From assembly GCF_023337795.1 (NCBI RefSeq), contig NZ_JALIRS010000004.1:186001-250000 (forward strand): a stretch of DNA of 64,000 nt, read 5' to 3'. The notes beneath the pieces were generated by a model. It had not been told where the DNA came from. It searched no databases and was given only the letters and a program-made list of their open reading frames with translations. Origin of the DNA: Lysinibacillus sp. BPa_S21 (GTDB lineage: Bacteria; Bacillota; Bacilli; Bacillales_A; Planococcaceae). Position 1 is the stretch's first letter; each line of letters begins with the position of its first letter. Positions 25,989 to 34,583 of this stretch are shown in pieces. A program made the position numbers and the translations under genes.

Positions 25989-26664
25989 GCAGTATGTCGA
26001 AAATATCCAGAAGCGATGCTTGGTCCTGTTTCACCGCTAAGCGTAACGATGCGAGTGTACCTTGCTGTAAAATTCGCCCATGATCAATTAATATGAAACG
26101 ATCACAGATTTTTTCTGCCGTATCGAGTGCATGTGTACTCATTAAAATGGCAGCACCTTGCGCTTTTAATTCTTCTAAAATTGTTAAGAGTTTACGCATT
26201 GCCTGTGGGTCTAGTCCCATAAATGGTTCATCTAAAATATAGGTAGAATGCTCGTCAAGAAATGCTAAAATAAGCATCACTTTTTGTTGCATACCTTTGG
26301 AAAACGTTGTTGGAAAATCGTGTAGCTTATGATCCAATTGGAAAATCTTTAGTAATTCATTCGCGCGATTTGTTAAAGAATTTTCTTTATCAGCTACACG
26401 TAAATAAAAATCGATATGCTCCCACAATGTGAAATACTCATACAAAATGGGTCTTTCCGGTACGTAGCCATAATTTCCTAGTGTCACTTGACCATCCACT
26501 ATTGGGAGTACTCCCATCATTGCTTGTAAGGTTGTACTTTTACCTGCCCCATTAGAACCAATTAACCCAACAAGCTCACCACTGTTTACTTGAAATTGAA
26601 TGTCTGTAATAATGGCTTCGTTCTCTACATAGCCACCTTTATGTATGTTAATATCTATTGCCAT
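25966..26664 (-). CDS. EcsA-like ABC transporter ATP-binding protein
   Basis: The ATPase has Walker A GSNGAGKST (about 37-45), a signature region TFSKGMQQK (normally LSGGQ, here the FSKGM form typical of EcsA-type ATPases), Walker B TYILDEPFMGLD and the H-loop STHALD. It is 232 residues, full length. Together with the overlapping permease gene it forms a two-gene exporter. The ATG at 26664 follows GAGGGAGTGA. Confidence 0.85.
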   Translation of the reverse strand: MAIDINIHKGGYVENEAIITDIQFQVNSGELVGLIGSNGAGKSTTLQAMMGVLPIVDGQVTLGNYGYVPERPILYEYFTLWEHIDFYLRVADKENSLTNRANELLKIFQLDHKLHDFPTTFSKGMQQKVMLILAFLDEHSTYILDEPFMGLDPQAMRKLLTILEELKAQGAAILMSTHALDTAEKICDRFILIDHGRILQQGTLASLRLAVKQDQASLLDIFDILLEENHHD

Positions 26665-26794
26665 TCACTCCCTCTCTTTGTTTTATTTACGAACAAAGGA
26701 GGAAAATGTTTCAAGTTTTGAGTGATTTCTTGTTCGGAATTACAACAAATGCAATTACTTAAACTTGGACCAACGAAAAGAGCTTTGCATCGTC

Positions 26795-27514
26795 CTAAAT
26801 CGAATATTGTAAAGAAATTACCGTGTTATTATTTTGAATACATCCATTTGAAACCATTATATTTCTCATTGGCATATTGTCAATTTGAGTCATTCCTAAA
26901 TAAGACATTGCTTTAAAATCATTTTTCAATCTGTATAATCCTATTGAATGTAAGTTCTTTCCCAATCCTGTCCTCAGAAATTTAGGATGAATGCCTATCC
27001 AAAAAATGCGTCCTTCATTCGCTGTATTTGGTTCTATATGAGGAAAAACTACACCAACAGGTTCATTGTTAACTATATACACTGTAAACATTTCCTTTAC
27101 TTGTGACGGGAGTTCGGTGTTCATTCCAGTTAAAAAGGTTTCTGCATCACTAAAACTTGTACCCATCACTTCAGATAAAAAAAGGATAGAGTTATCATCT
27201 GAAAATGACCATACTTCATAATCTTGTGTCGAAACATTTAATGGTGACATGAAAGATCTCTTATATATAACTCTTTCACCAATGATATCCATTTTAGCCC
27301 TCGTACAATTTAAGTGATCTAAAAGAATTTTAGGACACTCGAATCTAACTTTTTCCAGTCTACTACTTTGTAATTCACCTAAAAGTTCGTGTATAAGCCT
27401 GTCTATTTCAGAAGCAAGATGAAGTCTATTTTCTGAAATTTCTAACATAAGGACATTTTCACTTTTTAGGTAATGTACGCCAACCCTTTGTAGATGTTGA
27501 AGAAGTTTATCCAT
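26795..27514 (-). CDS. GNAT-family N-acetyltransferase
   Basis: The C-terminal half holds the GNAT acetyl-CoA fold: VYIVNNEPVGVVF (beta 4), then GRIFWIGIHPKFLRTGLGKNLH with the RTGLGK pyrophosphate-binding loop, and YLGMTQIDNMPMRNIMVSNG. The N-terminal 110 residues are family specific and of unknown role. The start is placed at ATG 27514 because AGAGGTGG stands 7 bases upstream; the frame continues to 27616 without a ribosome binding site. Acceptor substrate is unknown. It has no obvious operon partner. Confidence 0.8.
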   Translation of the reverse strand: MDKLLQHLQRVGVHYLKSENVLMLEISENRLHLASEIDRLIHELLGELQSSRLEKVRFECPKILLDHLNCTRAKMDIIGERVIYKRSFMSPLNVSTQDYEVWSFSDDNSILFLSEVMGTSFSDAETFLTGMNTELPSQVKEMFTVYIVNNEPVGVVFPHIEPNTANEGRIFWIGIHPKFLRTGLGKNLHSIGLYRLKNDFKAMSYLGMTQIDNMPMRNIMVSNGCIQNNNTVISLQYSI

Positions 27515-27653
27515 GAAATTCCACCTCTTTTTAAAATACCTCACATTCATTTTCCTACCGGCACGTACCCCGCGAGCCGAAAAGCTTAAGACCATTAGGC
27601 AAGGAAATTTCCACAATAATTTTTACCGAAAGCCCCTTGCCCAAACGCACCTC

Positions 27654-28118
27654 TTAATCTAGGTGAGCGATTGCATTTAATAGATCTTCACACACTGCAT
27701 CCCAAAATTGTTGATGTACAGCATCACAATACACATATAGCTCTTTACTTTGGACATGTTCATATAGCTCAGAAATCTCTTCTTTATGAAAAAAGAGTCG
27801 ATGATTTAATGCTTCTCGTTCTTCTTCAATGCAAAATGTTTTATACAGATCTGCAAGCCGTTCAAGCTTTGCTAACTTTTGTTTCGTTCCCTCATATTGT
27901 GATTGGTGAAAACGTCCTACTGCTGTAGTCATCAAGCTCTTTGCACGATGTTCCATATTTAATGCTCGCAATTCTTCCTGACGAATAGCTACACGATACC
28001 AAAATTCATAGCGAATTGGTAAATCTTTTAGTTCGTATGTAAGCGCAGATTTTAAAATAAAGCCAACATGCTCATAAGTATCTATAATCTTTTCTGACTC
28101 TTTAAAAATACCAAACAT
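27654..28118 (-). CDS. Hypothetical helical protein
   Basis: I recognise no family. The 154-residue product is mainly helical and charged, with no signal peptide or membrane span. GGGGGTGGCTGT immediately before the ATG supports translation. Between it and the biotin operon lie about 360 bases with a possible hairpin (CTTGTTACA and TGCAACAAG, 28227-28251) and the biotin control region. Confidence 0.6.
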   Translation of the reverse strand: MFGIFKESEKIIDTYEHVGFILKSALTYELKDLPIRYEFWYRVAIRQEELRALNMEHRAKSLMTTAVGRFHQSQYEGTKQKLAKLERLADLYKTFCIEEEREALNHRLFFHKEEISELYEHVQSKELYVYCDAVHQQFWDAVCEDLLNAIAHLD

Positions 28119-28430
28119 ACAGCCACCCCCGTTTAGATTAATACTACGACCGAAGAGTATAATCCTTTTATTTTTCTAAAATATTGAAATTTAGGTAGAT
28201 TTGATCGTGAGTTAAAATAAAAAATCTTGTTACATTTATTTATGCAACAAGACTTTTAAAGTTGATAAATTAATTGGATTTTATATTTTGATGTTGCCTC
28301 AAGGTAAGAATCTAGTGTTTTTTGTTGAAGTAAAAGGTTGCTGAGTTATCACAAAATTCTCTATCTTCCGTACGGAAAAGAGCTATTTTTGAATAAATAT
28401 GGAAATATTATTTACAAAATAAATTTATAT

Positions 28431-28460
28431 GTGTTAACTTAAAAAGTGTTAATGGTTAAC
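28431..28460 (+). promoter_or_regulatory. BirA operator of the biotin operon
   Basis: TGTTAAC at 28432 and GTTAAC at 28455 are separated by 16 bases, as in Gram-positive BirA operators (TTGTTAAC-N14-16-GTTAACAA). It is located 24 bases ahead of bioD, so biotinyl-AMP-bound BirA would block transcription of bioDAYB. Confidence 0.75.
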
Positions 28461-28483
28461 TTAAAGAGAGGGGGAGGTTAACG

Positions 28484-29188
28484 ATGCAACATTTTTGGGT
28501 TGTAGGAACAGATACCGATGTAGGTAAAACGGTTGTCACTACATTGCTGATGCGTCAATTACAAGAGCATGGTCTACAAGTGACACCTTATAAGCCCGTG
28601 CAAACAGGAGAAGTTTGTGAGAATGGGCAATGCTATTACTACGATACAGCCATGTATGAAAAGTATTCAATTCAAAGTCTAAAGCAAGCAGATTTAAATG
28701 GCTATTCGTTTAAAGAAGCCGCATCACCACATTTTGCTGCACAGCTGGAGGGACAGCAAATTAATGTGGAGCATTTATTACAGCAAATTCAGCTGTTACA
28801 GCAAGCCTACGATGTCGTAATTTGTGAGGGAGCAGGGGGGCTTTTTGTCCCGCTAGATACATATGGAGAAAAAATGCTTCTTGATGTAATCGTTCAAAGT
28901 AAGCTTCCGGTCGTTCTTGTCACACGAACAACACTAGGAACGATAAACCATACATTGCTTACACTTGAGGCATTACATGCTCGTAATGTTGAGGTTCTCG
29001 GCCTTGTATTTAATGGAGATACAGGTAGTCAGATGGAACAGGATAATGTGAAGATGATTTTACAACAACATGAATTGCCATATGTGACAATCCCGAAGCT
29101 TGGCGATATTTCAGAGGTTGTTGACTTTTCTATTTCACACTCATCTTTGTTTGAAAGGTTGGTCAAATATGAAACAATCATTAACTGA
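28484..29188 (+). CDS. bioD: Dethiobiotin synthetase
   Basis: The enzyme closes the ureido ring of dethiobiotin from 7,8-diaminopelargonate, CO2 and ATP. The P-loop GTDTDVGKT (8-16), the substrate lysine region YKPVQTG (about 36-42) and [11 protein letters not shown] are all present; length 234 is normal. GGGGGAGG precedes ATG 28484. The last 20 bases overlap bioA. It is the first gene of a four-gene operon under BirA control. Confidence 0.93.
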   Translation: MQHFWVVGTDTDVGKTVVTTLLMRQLQEHGLQVTPYKPVQTGEVCENGQCYYYDTAMYEKYSIQSLKQADLNGYSFKEAASPHFAAQLEGQQINVEHLLQQIQLLQQAYDVVICEGAGGLFVPLDTYGEKMLLDVIVQSKLPVVLVTRTTLGTINHTLLTLEALHARNVEVLGLVFNGDTGSQMEQDNVKMILQQHELPYVTIPKLGDISEVVDFSISHSSLFERLVKYETIIN

Positions 29189-30572
29189 TTTACAGACGAG
29201 AGATTTACAGCATGTTTGGCATCCATGCTCACAAATGAAAGACTATGAGCAATATCCGCCTATTGTTATTAAAAAAGGACAAGGTGTATGGCTATACGAT
29301 GAACATAATAATCGCTATTTAGATGCCGTATCTTCCTGGTGGGTAAATTTATTTGGACATGCGAATCCACGTATAAGTCAAGCATTAAGCGATCAAGCGT
29401 TTACATTGGAGCATACGATCTTTGCGAATTTTTCACATGAACCTGCCATTAAGGTAGCAGAAAAATTAGTTGCCTTAACGCCAGAAGGGTTAAATAAAGT
29501 ATTTTTTGCAGACAACGGCTCGTCGGCAATAGAAGTAGCACTCAAAATGAGTTTTCAATATCATATGCAAACGGGAAAAACGACGAAAAAGCGTTTTTTA
29601 GCTTTAACAGATGCTTATCATGGTGAAACACTTGGAGCCTTATCTGTTGGTGGAGTAGGGCTATATAACGAAGTGTATCAGCCGCTGTTATTGGATACCG
29701 TGCGTGCCCAAGGACCAGATTGCTTCAGATGTCGATTTGGAGAGAATCCTGGAAGCTGTAAAGCGCAATGTATACAATTTGTGGAAGATGAGCTTAGTCA
29801 GCATCATGAAGAAATTACAGCTATTATTATTGAGCCACTCATTCAAGCGGCTGCAGGGATGAAAATGTACCCTCCAATATACCTGAAGCGGTTACGAGAA
29901 CTTTGTACAAAATACGATGTTCACTTTATCGCAGATGAAATTGCAGTAGGGTTTGGTCGTACAGGTACATTATTTGCCTGTGAGCAAGCGGGTATTGCGC
30001 CAGATTTTATGTGCTTATCAAAAGGTTTAACGGGTGGTTATTTGCCACTATCTGCGGTGTTAACGACGGATGATGTATACAATGCATTCTATGATGATTA
30101 CGGTACAATGAAAGCTTTTTTACACTCTCATAGCTATTCTGGTAATACACTTGCTTGTCGAGTAGCCCTAGAAGTGTTGACGATGTTTGAAGAGGAGCAT
30201 GTGATCGACATGATTAAAAACAAGGGTGAACGTATGCGTAAGCTTGCTCAGCTGGCGTTTGAAGAGTTGCCATTTGTTGGTGAATATAGACAGGTGGGAC
30301 TAGTTGGCGCTATTGAATTAGTCGCCAATCGTGAAACTAAGGAGCCACTTCCTAGTGAGGAACGCATCGGCTATCAAATATCTAAACGCGCCTTAGCAAA
30401 AGGTCTACTAATTCGTCCTCTTGGCAATATATTATATTTCATGCCACCATACATTATATCTGATGATGAAATGGATTTTATGATTGAGACAACAAAAGAG
30501 ACGATTATGCAATTTTTTGAGGAGCGGGAGGGAGTAAGTTGTTCAAAGGACAATCAACACTGTCACTTGTGA
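29169..30572 (+). CDS. bioA: Adenosylmethionine-8-amino-7-oxononanoate aminotransferase
   Basis: This class III PLP aminotransferase makes 7,8-diaminopelargonate. The PLP lysine is in [11 protein letters not shown] (K285), with [12 protein letters not shown] upstream. [15 protein letters not shown] is the BioA-specific N-terminal block. A cysteine cluster [17 protein letters not shown] (about 185-201) is visible; Bacillus BioA-like enzymes can use lysine as donor, and which donor applies here is open. Start at ATG 29169, with GAAAGGTTGG upstream, inside the end of bioD. Its 3' end overlaps bioY by 34 bases. Confidence 0.93.
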   Translation: MKQSLTDLQTRDLQHVWHPCSQMKDYEQYPPIVIKKGQGVWLYDEHNNRYLDAVSSWWVNLFGHANPRISQALSDQAFTLEHTIFANFSHEPAIKVAEKLVALTPEGLNKVFFADNGSSAIEVALKMSFQYHMQTGKTTKKRFLALTDAYHGETLGALSVGGVGLYNEVYQPLLLDTVRAQGPDCFRCRFGENPGSCKAQCIQFVEDELSQHHEEITAIIIEPLIQAAAGMKMYPPIYLKRLRELCTKYDVHFIADEIAVGFGRTGTLFACEQAGIAPDFMCLSKGLTGGYLPLSAVLTTDDVYNAFYDDYGTMKAFLHSHSYSGNTLACRVALEVLTMFEEEHVIDMIKNKGERMRKLAQLAFEELPFVGEYRQVGLVGAIELVANRETKEPLPSEERIGYQISKRALAKGLLIRPLGNILYFMPPYIISDDEMDFMIETTKETIMQFFEEREGVSCSKDNQHCHL

Positions 30573-31129
30573 TGATTGCAATGTTTGCCGCATTAACCGC
30601 AATCGGCGCATTTATTAAAATACCGCTACCAGTCGTGCCCTTTACATTACAAATTATTTTTGTTTTTTTAGCAGGAAGCTTGCTCGGTAGTCGAAATGGA
30701 TTACAAAGTCAGCTCGTTTACATAGGGGTTGGTTTAGTTGGTTTGCCAGTTTTTACACAGGGTGGGGGAATCACTTATGTATTACAACCAACATTTGGCT
30801 TCCTGATTGGCTTTGCACTGGCCGCCCTCGTAATTGGTTTGATGATTGAAAGAGTAGATAAACCAACGAAAAAACATTTTATTTGTGCAAATATTGTTGG
30901 GCTAATGATTATTTATGGGGTGGCAGTTCCGTACTTATATGTGTCTTTGAATTTCTGGTTACACGTGAAAACGAGCTGGTCACATATTTTCGTAGTTGGT
31001 TTTTTAAATAGTATTGTTGCCGATTTTTGCTTAGCGATAGCTTCTGCATTTTTGGCGGAGCGACTTTACAAAGTATTTAATTCCGCAAAATCTTTAAAAA
31101 TTGTAAAAGTAGAGAGGGAGAATGTTTAA
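30539..31129 (+). CDS. bioY: Biotin transporter BioY (ECF S component)
   Basis: Six hydrophobic helices and the BioY pattern ([22 protein letters not shown] at the N terminus given here in part, [21 protein letters not shown]) identify the substrate-binding subunit of an ECF-type vitamin uptake system. It needs the shared EcfAA'T module encoded elsewhere. The TTG start at 30539 follows GGGAGGGAG and overlaps bioA. Its place inside the synthesis operon lets BirA tune uptake and synthesis together. Confidence 0.93.
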   Translation: MFKGQSTLSLVMIAMFAALTAIGAFIKIPLPVVPFTLQIIFVFLAGSLLGSRNGLQSQLVYIGVGLVGLPVFTQGGGITYVLQPTFGFLIGFALAALVIGLMIERVDKPTKKHFICANIVGLMIIYGVAVPYLYVSLNFWLHVKTSWSHIFVVGFLNSIVADFCLAIASAFLAERLYKVFNSAKSLKIVKVERENV

Positions 31130-32122
31130 ATGAATTGGTTACAGCTAGCAGATGAAGTTATTGATGGGAAGATCATTAGCAATGAAGAGGCACTTGCCAT
31201 TTTAAATAGTGATGATGATGAACTATTGAAGGTAATGGATGGTGCCTTTGCAATTCGTAAGCACTACTATGGGAAAAAAGTAAAATTAAATATGATTATG
31301 AATGCAAAGAGCGGATATTGTCCAGAGGATTGTGGCTATTGCTCACAGTCATCTAAATCAACAGCACCGATTGAAAAATATCCATTCATTACGAAAGAAG
31401 AAATTTTAGCAGGGGCAAAACGAGCTTTTGACAATAAAATTGGCACTTACTGTATCGTAGCAAGTGGTCGTGGGCCAACTCGCAAGGATGTCAATGTCGT
31501 AAGTGAAGCTGTTACAGAAATTAAAGAGAAGTATGGCTTAAAAGTATGTGCTTGTCTTGGCTTATTAAAAGAAGAACAAGCACAGCAATTAAAAGAAGCG
31601 GGGGTGGATCGTTACAACCATAACCTAAATACATCTGAACGCCATCACTCTTATATTACTACGTCCCATACGTATGAAGACCGTGTAAATACGGTTGAAA
31701 TTGCAAAGAAGCATGGCATCTCACCTTGCTCAGGTGCCATTATTGGCATGAAAGAAACAAAAGAGGATGTTGTCGATATTGCGCGTGCTCTACATCAATT
31801 AGACGCAGATTCTATCCCTGTCAACTTCTTAAATGCGATTGACGGTACGAAATTGGAAGGGACGAAAGAATTAAATCCTCGCTATTGTTTAAAGGTTTTA
31901 GCGTTGTTCCGTTACATTAATCCAACAAAAGAAATTCGTATTTCTGGTGGCCGTGAAGTCAATCTTGGGTCACTTCAGCCACTAGGCTTATATGCAGCAA
32001 ACAGTATCTTTGTTGGGGATTATTTAACAACTGAAGGACAAGAAGCAAACAGTGATTATCGTATGCTTGAGGATTTAGGCTTTGAAATTGAATTATCGGA
32101 AAAGCAAGCAGCAATTTGCTAA
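31130..32122 (+). CDS. bioB: Biotin synthase
   Basis: This radical-SAM enzyme inserts sulfur into dethiobiotin. The 4Fe-4S cysteines are C64, C68 and C71 (GYCPEDCGYCSQ); the YNHNLNTSE block and SGGREVNLG with the Arg ligand of the 2Fe-2S cluster are present; 330 residues is full length. It begins 1 base after bioY with GAGGGAGAATG as ribosome binding site. The operon lacks bioF and pimelate-forming genes, so 7-keto-8-aminopelargonate must come from another locus. Confidence 0.95.
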   Translation: MNWLQLADEVIDGKIISNEEALAILNSDDDELLKVMDGAFAIRKHYYGKKVKLNMIMNAKSGYCPEDCGYCSQSSKSTAPIEKYPFITKEEILAGAKRAFDNKIGTYCIVASGRGPTRKDVNVVSEAVTEIKEKYGLKVCACLGLLKEEQAQQLKEAGVDRYNHNLNTSERHHSYITTSHTYEDRVNTVEIAKKHGISPCSGAIIGMKETKEDVVDIARALHQLDADSIPVNFLNAIDGTKLEGTKELNPRYCLKVLALFRYINPTKEIRISGGREVNLGSLQPLGLYAANSIFVGDYLTTEGQEANSDYRMLEDLGFEIELSEKQAAIC

Positions 32123-32132
32123 ATAAAAACTT

Positions 32133-32232
32133 ATCCCGCATTAACGGGCAGTAATGAACTGCCCGTTAATACCGATTGATGAATAATCAGTGGGGGATAA
32201 AGAAAACCCACTGATTAAAGTTTCACTTTATG
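32133..32232 (+). repeat. Two-hairpin element, copy 1, after bioB
   Basis: The first hairpin has TTAACGGGCAGT and ACTGCCCGTTAA arms, the second AATCAGTGGG and CCCACTGATT; the tail is AAAGTTTCACTTT. Close copies occur at 33043 and 33207. In this position it may also terminate the biotin operon, although the tail is only moderately T-rich. Confidence 0.85.
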
Positions 32233-32334
32233 AAATAAAATCTACTACTATTACTTAATTATCATCGAATTGGAAAGTCGTATGTGCGTCGTGGAAAAGG
32301 CGTACATACGGCTTTTTCTGTTGGACGGATCCCA

Positions 32335-32560
32335 TCGTAGAAACGCTCAGGTAAGGTAAAGTGCTCAGGTCCGTCGTGAAAACGCTCGGCAAGAAAAGTG
32401 CTCAGGTTAGACGTGGAAACGCTCAGGTAGGTAAGAAAAGTGCTCGGGTTCAACGTGGAAACGCTTAGGTAGGTAAGAAAAGTGCTCGGGTTCAACGTGG
32501 AAACGCTCAGGTAGGCAAGAAAAGTGCTAAGGTCCAACGTGGAAACGCTCGGGTACCAAT
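32335..32560. repeat. 21-bp-phased tandem array A4 (GAAACGCTCAGG type)
   Basis: Between five and six copies of a 38-42-bp unit; the anchors ACGTGG start at 32411, 32453, 32495 and 32537, exactly 42 apart, with shorter 38-bp units before. Each unit is two 21-bp halves: ACGTGGAAACGCTCAGGTAG plus one base and TAAGAAAAGTGCTCGGGTTC plus one base. The minus-strand frame through it is an artefact. 32561-32849 shows no gene. Confidence 0.9.
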
Positions 32561-32849
32561 TTAAAGCTGCTTTGATCCATCGAAAACCGACATATAAGAG
32601 ATAAAAAGTTACGGATGCCAAAACGAAAAGAACCGTTTTTATGCCTTGAAAAATCCGATTTTCACAAATTGTTCAATGAAAGCGTTTTGAAATTGAACAG
32701 TTTGTGAAGGGCTTCACATAATACTTTATTTTTAAAAAAATTGGCGTAAAATAAGAATCAAGTAAGGCATTGTTATAAAACAGTTTGTAAAAAGTATCCC
32801 GGTTTGAAGTGGTTGTTATATTTCAAAAACAAATTGGAAGGGAGAATTT

Positions 32850-32975
32850 ATGATGTGGGTTATTACAGTTTTTGATAAAAAGGACGTTCGAATTTTTGAG
32901 TATACAAACAAAGATGAGGCAACACAGGCTTTAGCAAAATTTAAGAAAAATGCAGTTTTAACGTATACAAAATAG
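32850..32975 (+). CDS. Small conserved-looking protein (41 aa)
   Basis: The frame starts MMWVITVFDKKDVRIFEY and continues through DEATQALAKFKKNA to TYTK. GGAAGGGAG is placed 6-9 bases before tandem ATGs at 32850 and 32853, and a strong terminator follows its stop, so it looks like a complete single-gene unit. Bacillus relatives carry similar MWVVTVF small proteins to my memory; function unknown. Confidence 0.65.
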   Translation: MMWVITVFDKKDVRIFEYTNKDEATQALAKFKKNAVLTYTK

Positions 32976-32988
32976 TTTTAGTTATGAA

Positions 32989-33040
32989 AGAAGCAACCTT
33001 TTTCGATGCAATAGCGCACGAAAAAGGTTGCTTTTTTATT
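32989..33040 (+). terminator. Terminator after the 41-residue protein gene
   Basis: AAGCAACCTTTTTCG and CGAAAAAGGTTGCTT arms are followed by a T-run. Confidence 0.9.
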
Positions 33041-33042
33041 TG

Positions 33043-33206
33043 TCCCGCATTAACGGGCAGTAATTAATTTGCTGAAAACGAAGCGTTAGGTACAAACCTT
33101 AAACCCGAGGCATTAGCTGGAAGTTGAACTGCCCGTAAAAGCCCGATTGGTGAAGACTAATAATCAGTGGGGAAAGAAAACCCCCACTGATTAAAGTTTC
33201 ACTTTA
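33043..33206 (+). repeat. Two-hairpin element, copy 2, with internal insertion
   Basis: The copy matches copy 1 at both ends (CCCGCATTAACGGGCAGTAAT; GAACTGCCCGT; AATCAGTGGGG; CCCCACTGATTAAAGTTTC) but carries about 60 extra bases between the first hairpin's arms. Confidence 0.85.
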
Positions 33207-33286
33207 GCCCGCATTAACGGGCAGTAATCGTTGGTGAAGACAAAATCAGTGGAGGATAAAGAACCACCACTGATTACGTTTCACCC
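33207..33286 (+). repeat. Two-hairpin element, shortened copy 3
   Basis: It has GCCCGCATTAACGGGCAGTAA and the second hairpin AATCAGTGG...CCACTGATT, but lacks the first hairpin's 3' arm. It ends at the stop of the convergent aminotransferase gene. Confidence 0.8.
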
Positions 33287-34450
33287 TTATAAAATGCTAC
33301 CTAAGCGTTTAATACCTTCTCGGATAACTTCCGGTGTTGCATTTGTATAATTTAGGCGCATTGTATTGACATCAGTTTTAGAAGTGTAGAATGGATCGCC
33401 GGGTACGAAGGCGACTTTTTGCTCCATCGCTTTTTGGAAGACATCTACTGATGAAGCTCCATTGTTCATTGTAGCCCAAATGAACATACCACCCTCTGGA
33501 CGTGTGTAGTCCACATGTGCTGGGAAAAACTCCTCCATCGCATTTAGCATAGCATCGGCTTGATTTTTATATAACGCTATAATTTTTTGAACATGCTCCA
33601 TATAGTCATTGTTTGCTAGGTAATCATAAATGACATATTGTGCGAAAATATTTGTGTGTAGGTCAGTTGCTTGCTTCGCTGTTTCGATATGCTGCAATAA
33701 TTCTTTATTTTTTGTAATGATAAAACCAAGACGCATTCCTGGTGTGACTGTTTTAGAGAAAGAACCTAGTAAAATACTATGTTCTAATTTACCAGCACCG
33801 ATGTATGGTAATGGCTCACCTTGGAAGCGTAATTCTCCATACGGATCATCCTCGATTAACGCTACATCATATTTTGACATAATTTCGCAAATTTGCTGAC
33901 GTTTTTCTTTGGAATACGTAAGACCTGTTGGGTTTTGGAAATTTGGTACCGTATAAACGAATTTTACATTTGGTTGTTGAAGTGCTTTCTCTAACTCTTC
34001 TAAGTTTAAACCGTCATTTTCGAGAGTTACACCATGGAAGGTTGGCTCACTTAATGTGAAGGCTTGAATAGCACCTAAATAACCAGGTTCCTCGATAACG
34101 ATTCCGTCACCTTTGTTAATAAGTACTTTCCCAAGTAGTTCAAGAGCCTGTTGTGATCCTGTTGTAATAAATACATCGTCAGCATGTATATCTAGTCCAT
34201 GTACTCGTCGATATTTTGCCGCAATGTACTCACGTAAAGGCGCATAGCCTTGTGTAGAAGAGTATTGGAATAGGCGACTACCATTTTCCGTAATGGCATG
34301 GTTCGCAGATGCCTTTAATGCCTCAATTGGGAAAGAGATTGGATTTGGAAGACCTCCTGCAAAAGAAATGACATCCTCTGAATCAGTTACTTTCAAAATA
34401 TTTCGGATGAATGAGGATGGGGTATTTAATATCTTTTCTGAAAATTGCAT
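33287..34450 (-). CDS. PLP-dependent class I/II aminotransferase (2-aminoadipate aminotransferase-like)
   Basis: The 387-residue fold-type I enzyme has SFAGGLPNPISFP (about 29-41), TTGSQQALELL, IEDDPYGELRF and the PLP lysine in LGSFSKTVTPGMRLG, the pattern of the MocR-related LysN/PatA-like group acting on 2-aminoadipate, aromatic or branched-chain amino acids. Substrate is not fixed. It is divergent from a MocR regulator whose own C-terminal domain is related, with three operator half-sites between them, so it is probably its main target. Confidence 0.85.
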   Translation of the reverse strand: MQFSEKILNTPSSFIRNILKVTDSEDVISFAGGLPNPISFPIEALKASANHAITENGSRLFQYSSTQGYAPLREYIAAKYRRVHGLDIHADDVFITTGSQQALELLGKVLINKGDGIVIEEPGYLGAIQAFTLSEPTFHGVTLENDGLNLEELEKALQQPNVKFVYTVPNFQNPTGLTYSKEKRQQICEIMSKYDVALIEDDPYGELRFQGEPLPYIGAGKLEHSILLGSFSKTVTPGMRLGFIITKNKELLQHIETAKQATDLHTNIFAQYVIYDYLANNDYMEHVQKIIALYKNQADAMLNAMEEFFPAHVDYTRPEGGMFIWATMNNGASSVDVFQKAMEQKVAFVPGDPFYTSKTDVNTMRLNYTNATPEVIREGIKRLGSIL

Positions 34451-34503
34451 AATTTTTCATTCCCTTTTTCTGATTTTTTAAAAATTATATCATTGCCATC
34501 ATA

Positions 34504-34551
34504 TGCATACAATATTATCATTGTATGCAAGACAATTAAATATTGTATGCA
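34504..34551. promoter_or_regulatory. MocR operator: inverted plus direct repeats
   Basis: A perfect palindrome TGCATACAAT (34504) and ATTGTATGCA (34520) with a 6-base spacer is followed by a third half-site ATTGTATGCA at 34542, 22 bases (two helical turns) from the second. Such three-half-site layouts are known for MocR/GabR/PdxR regulators. It serves the divergent pair. Confidence 0.75.
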
Positions 34552-34583
34552 AAAAATGAGAGAGAAGGAGCTTAGCTTAGAAT

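Noticed and set aside
26722-26916. Plus-strand 64-codon frame upstream of the ABC genes
   Set aside because: Antisense to the end of the GNAT gene, without initiation signal.
32262-32621. Minus-strand frame with repeated LSVSTLNPSTF
   Set aside because: Translation of tandem array A4; no start signal and no family-like content.
32675-32700. Possible cre site GAAAGCGTTTTGA
   Set aside because: It ends TGA rather than CA in the conserved position and is not close in front of a metabolic gene.
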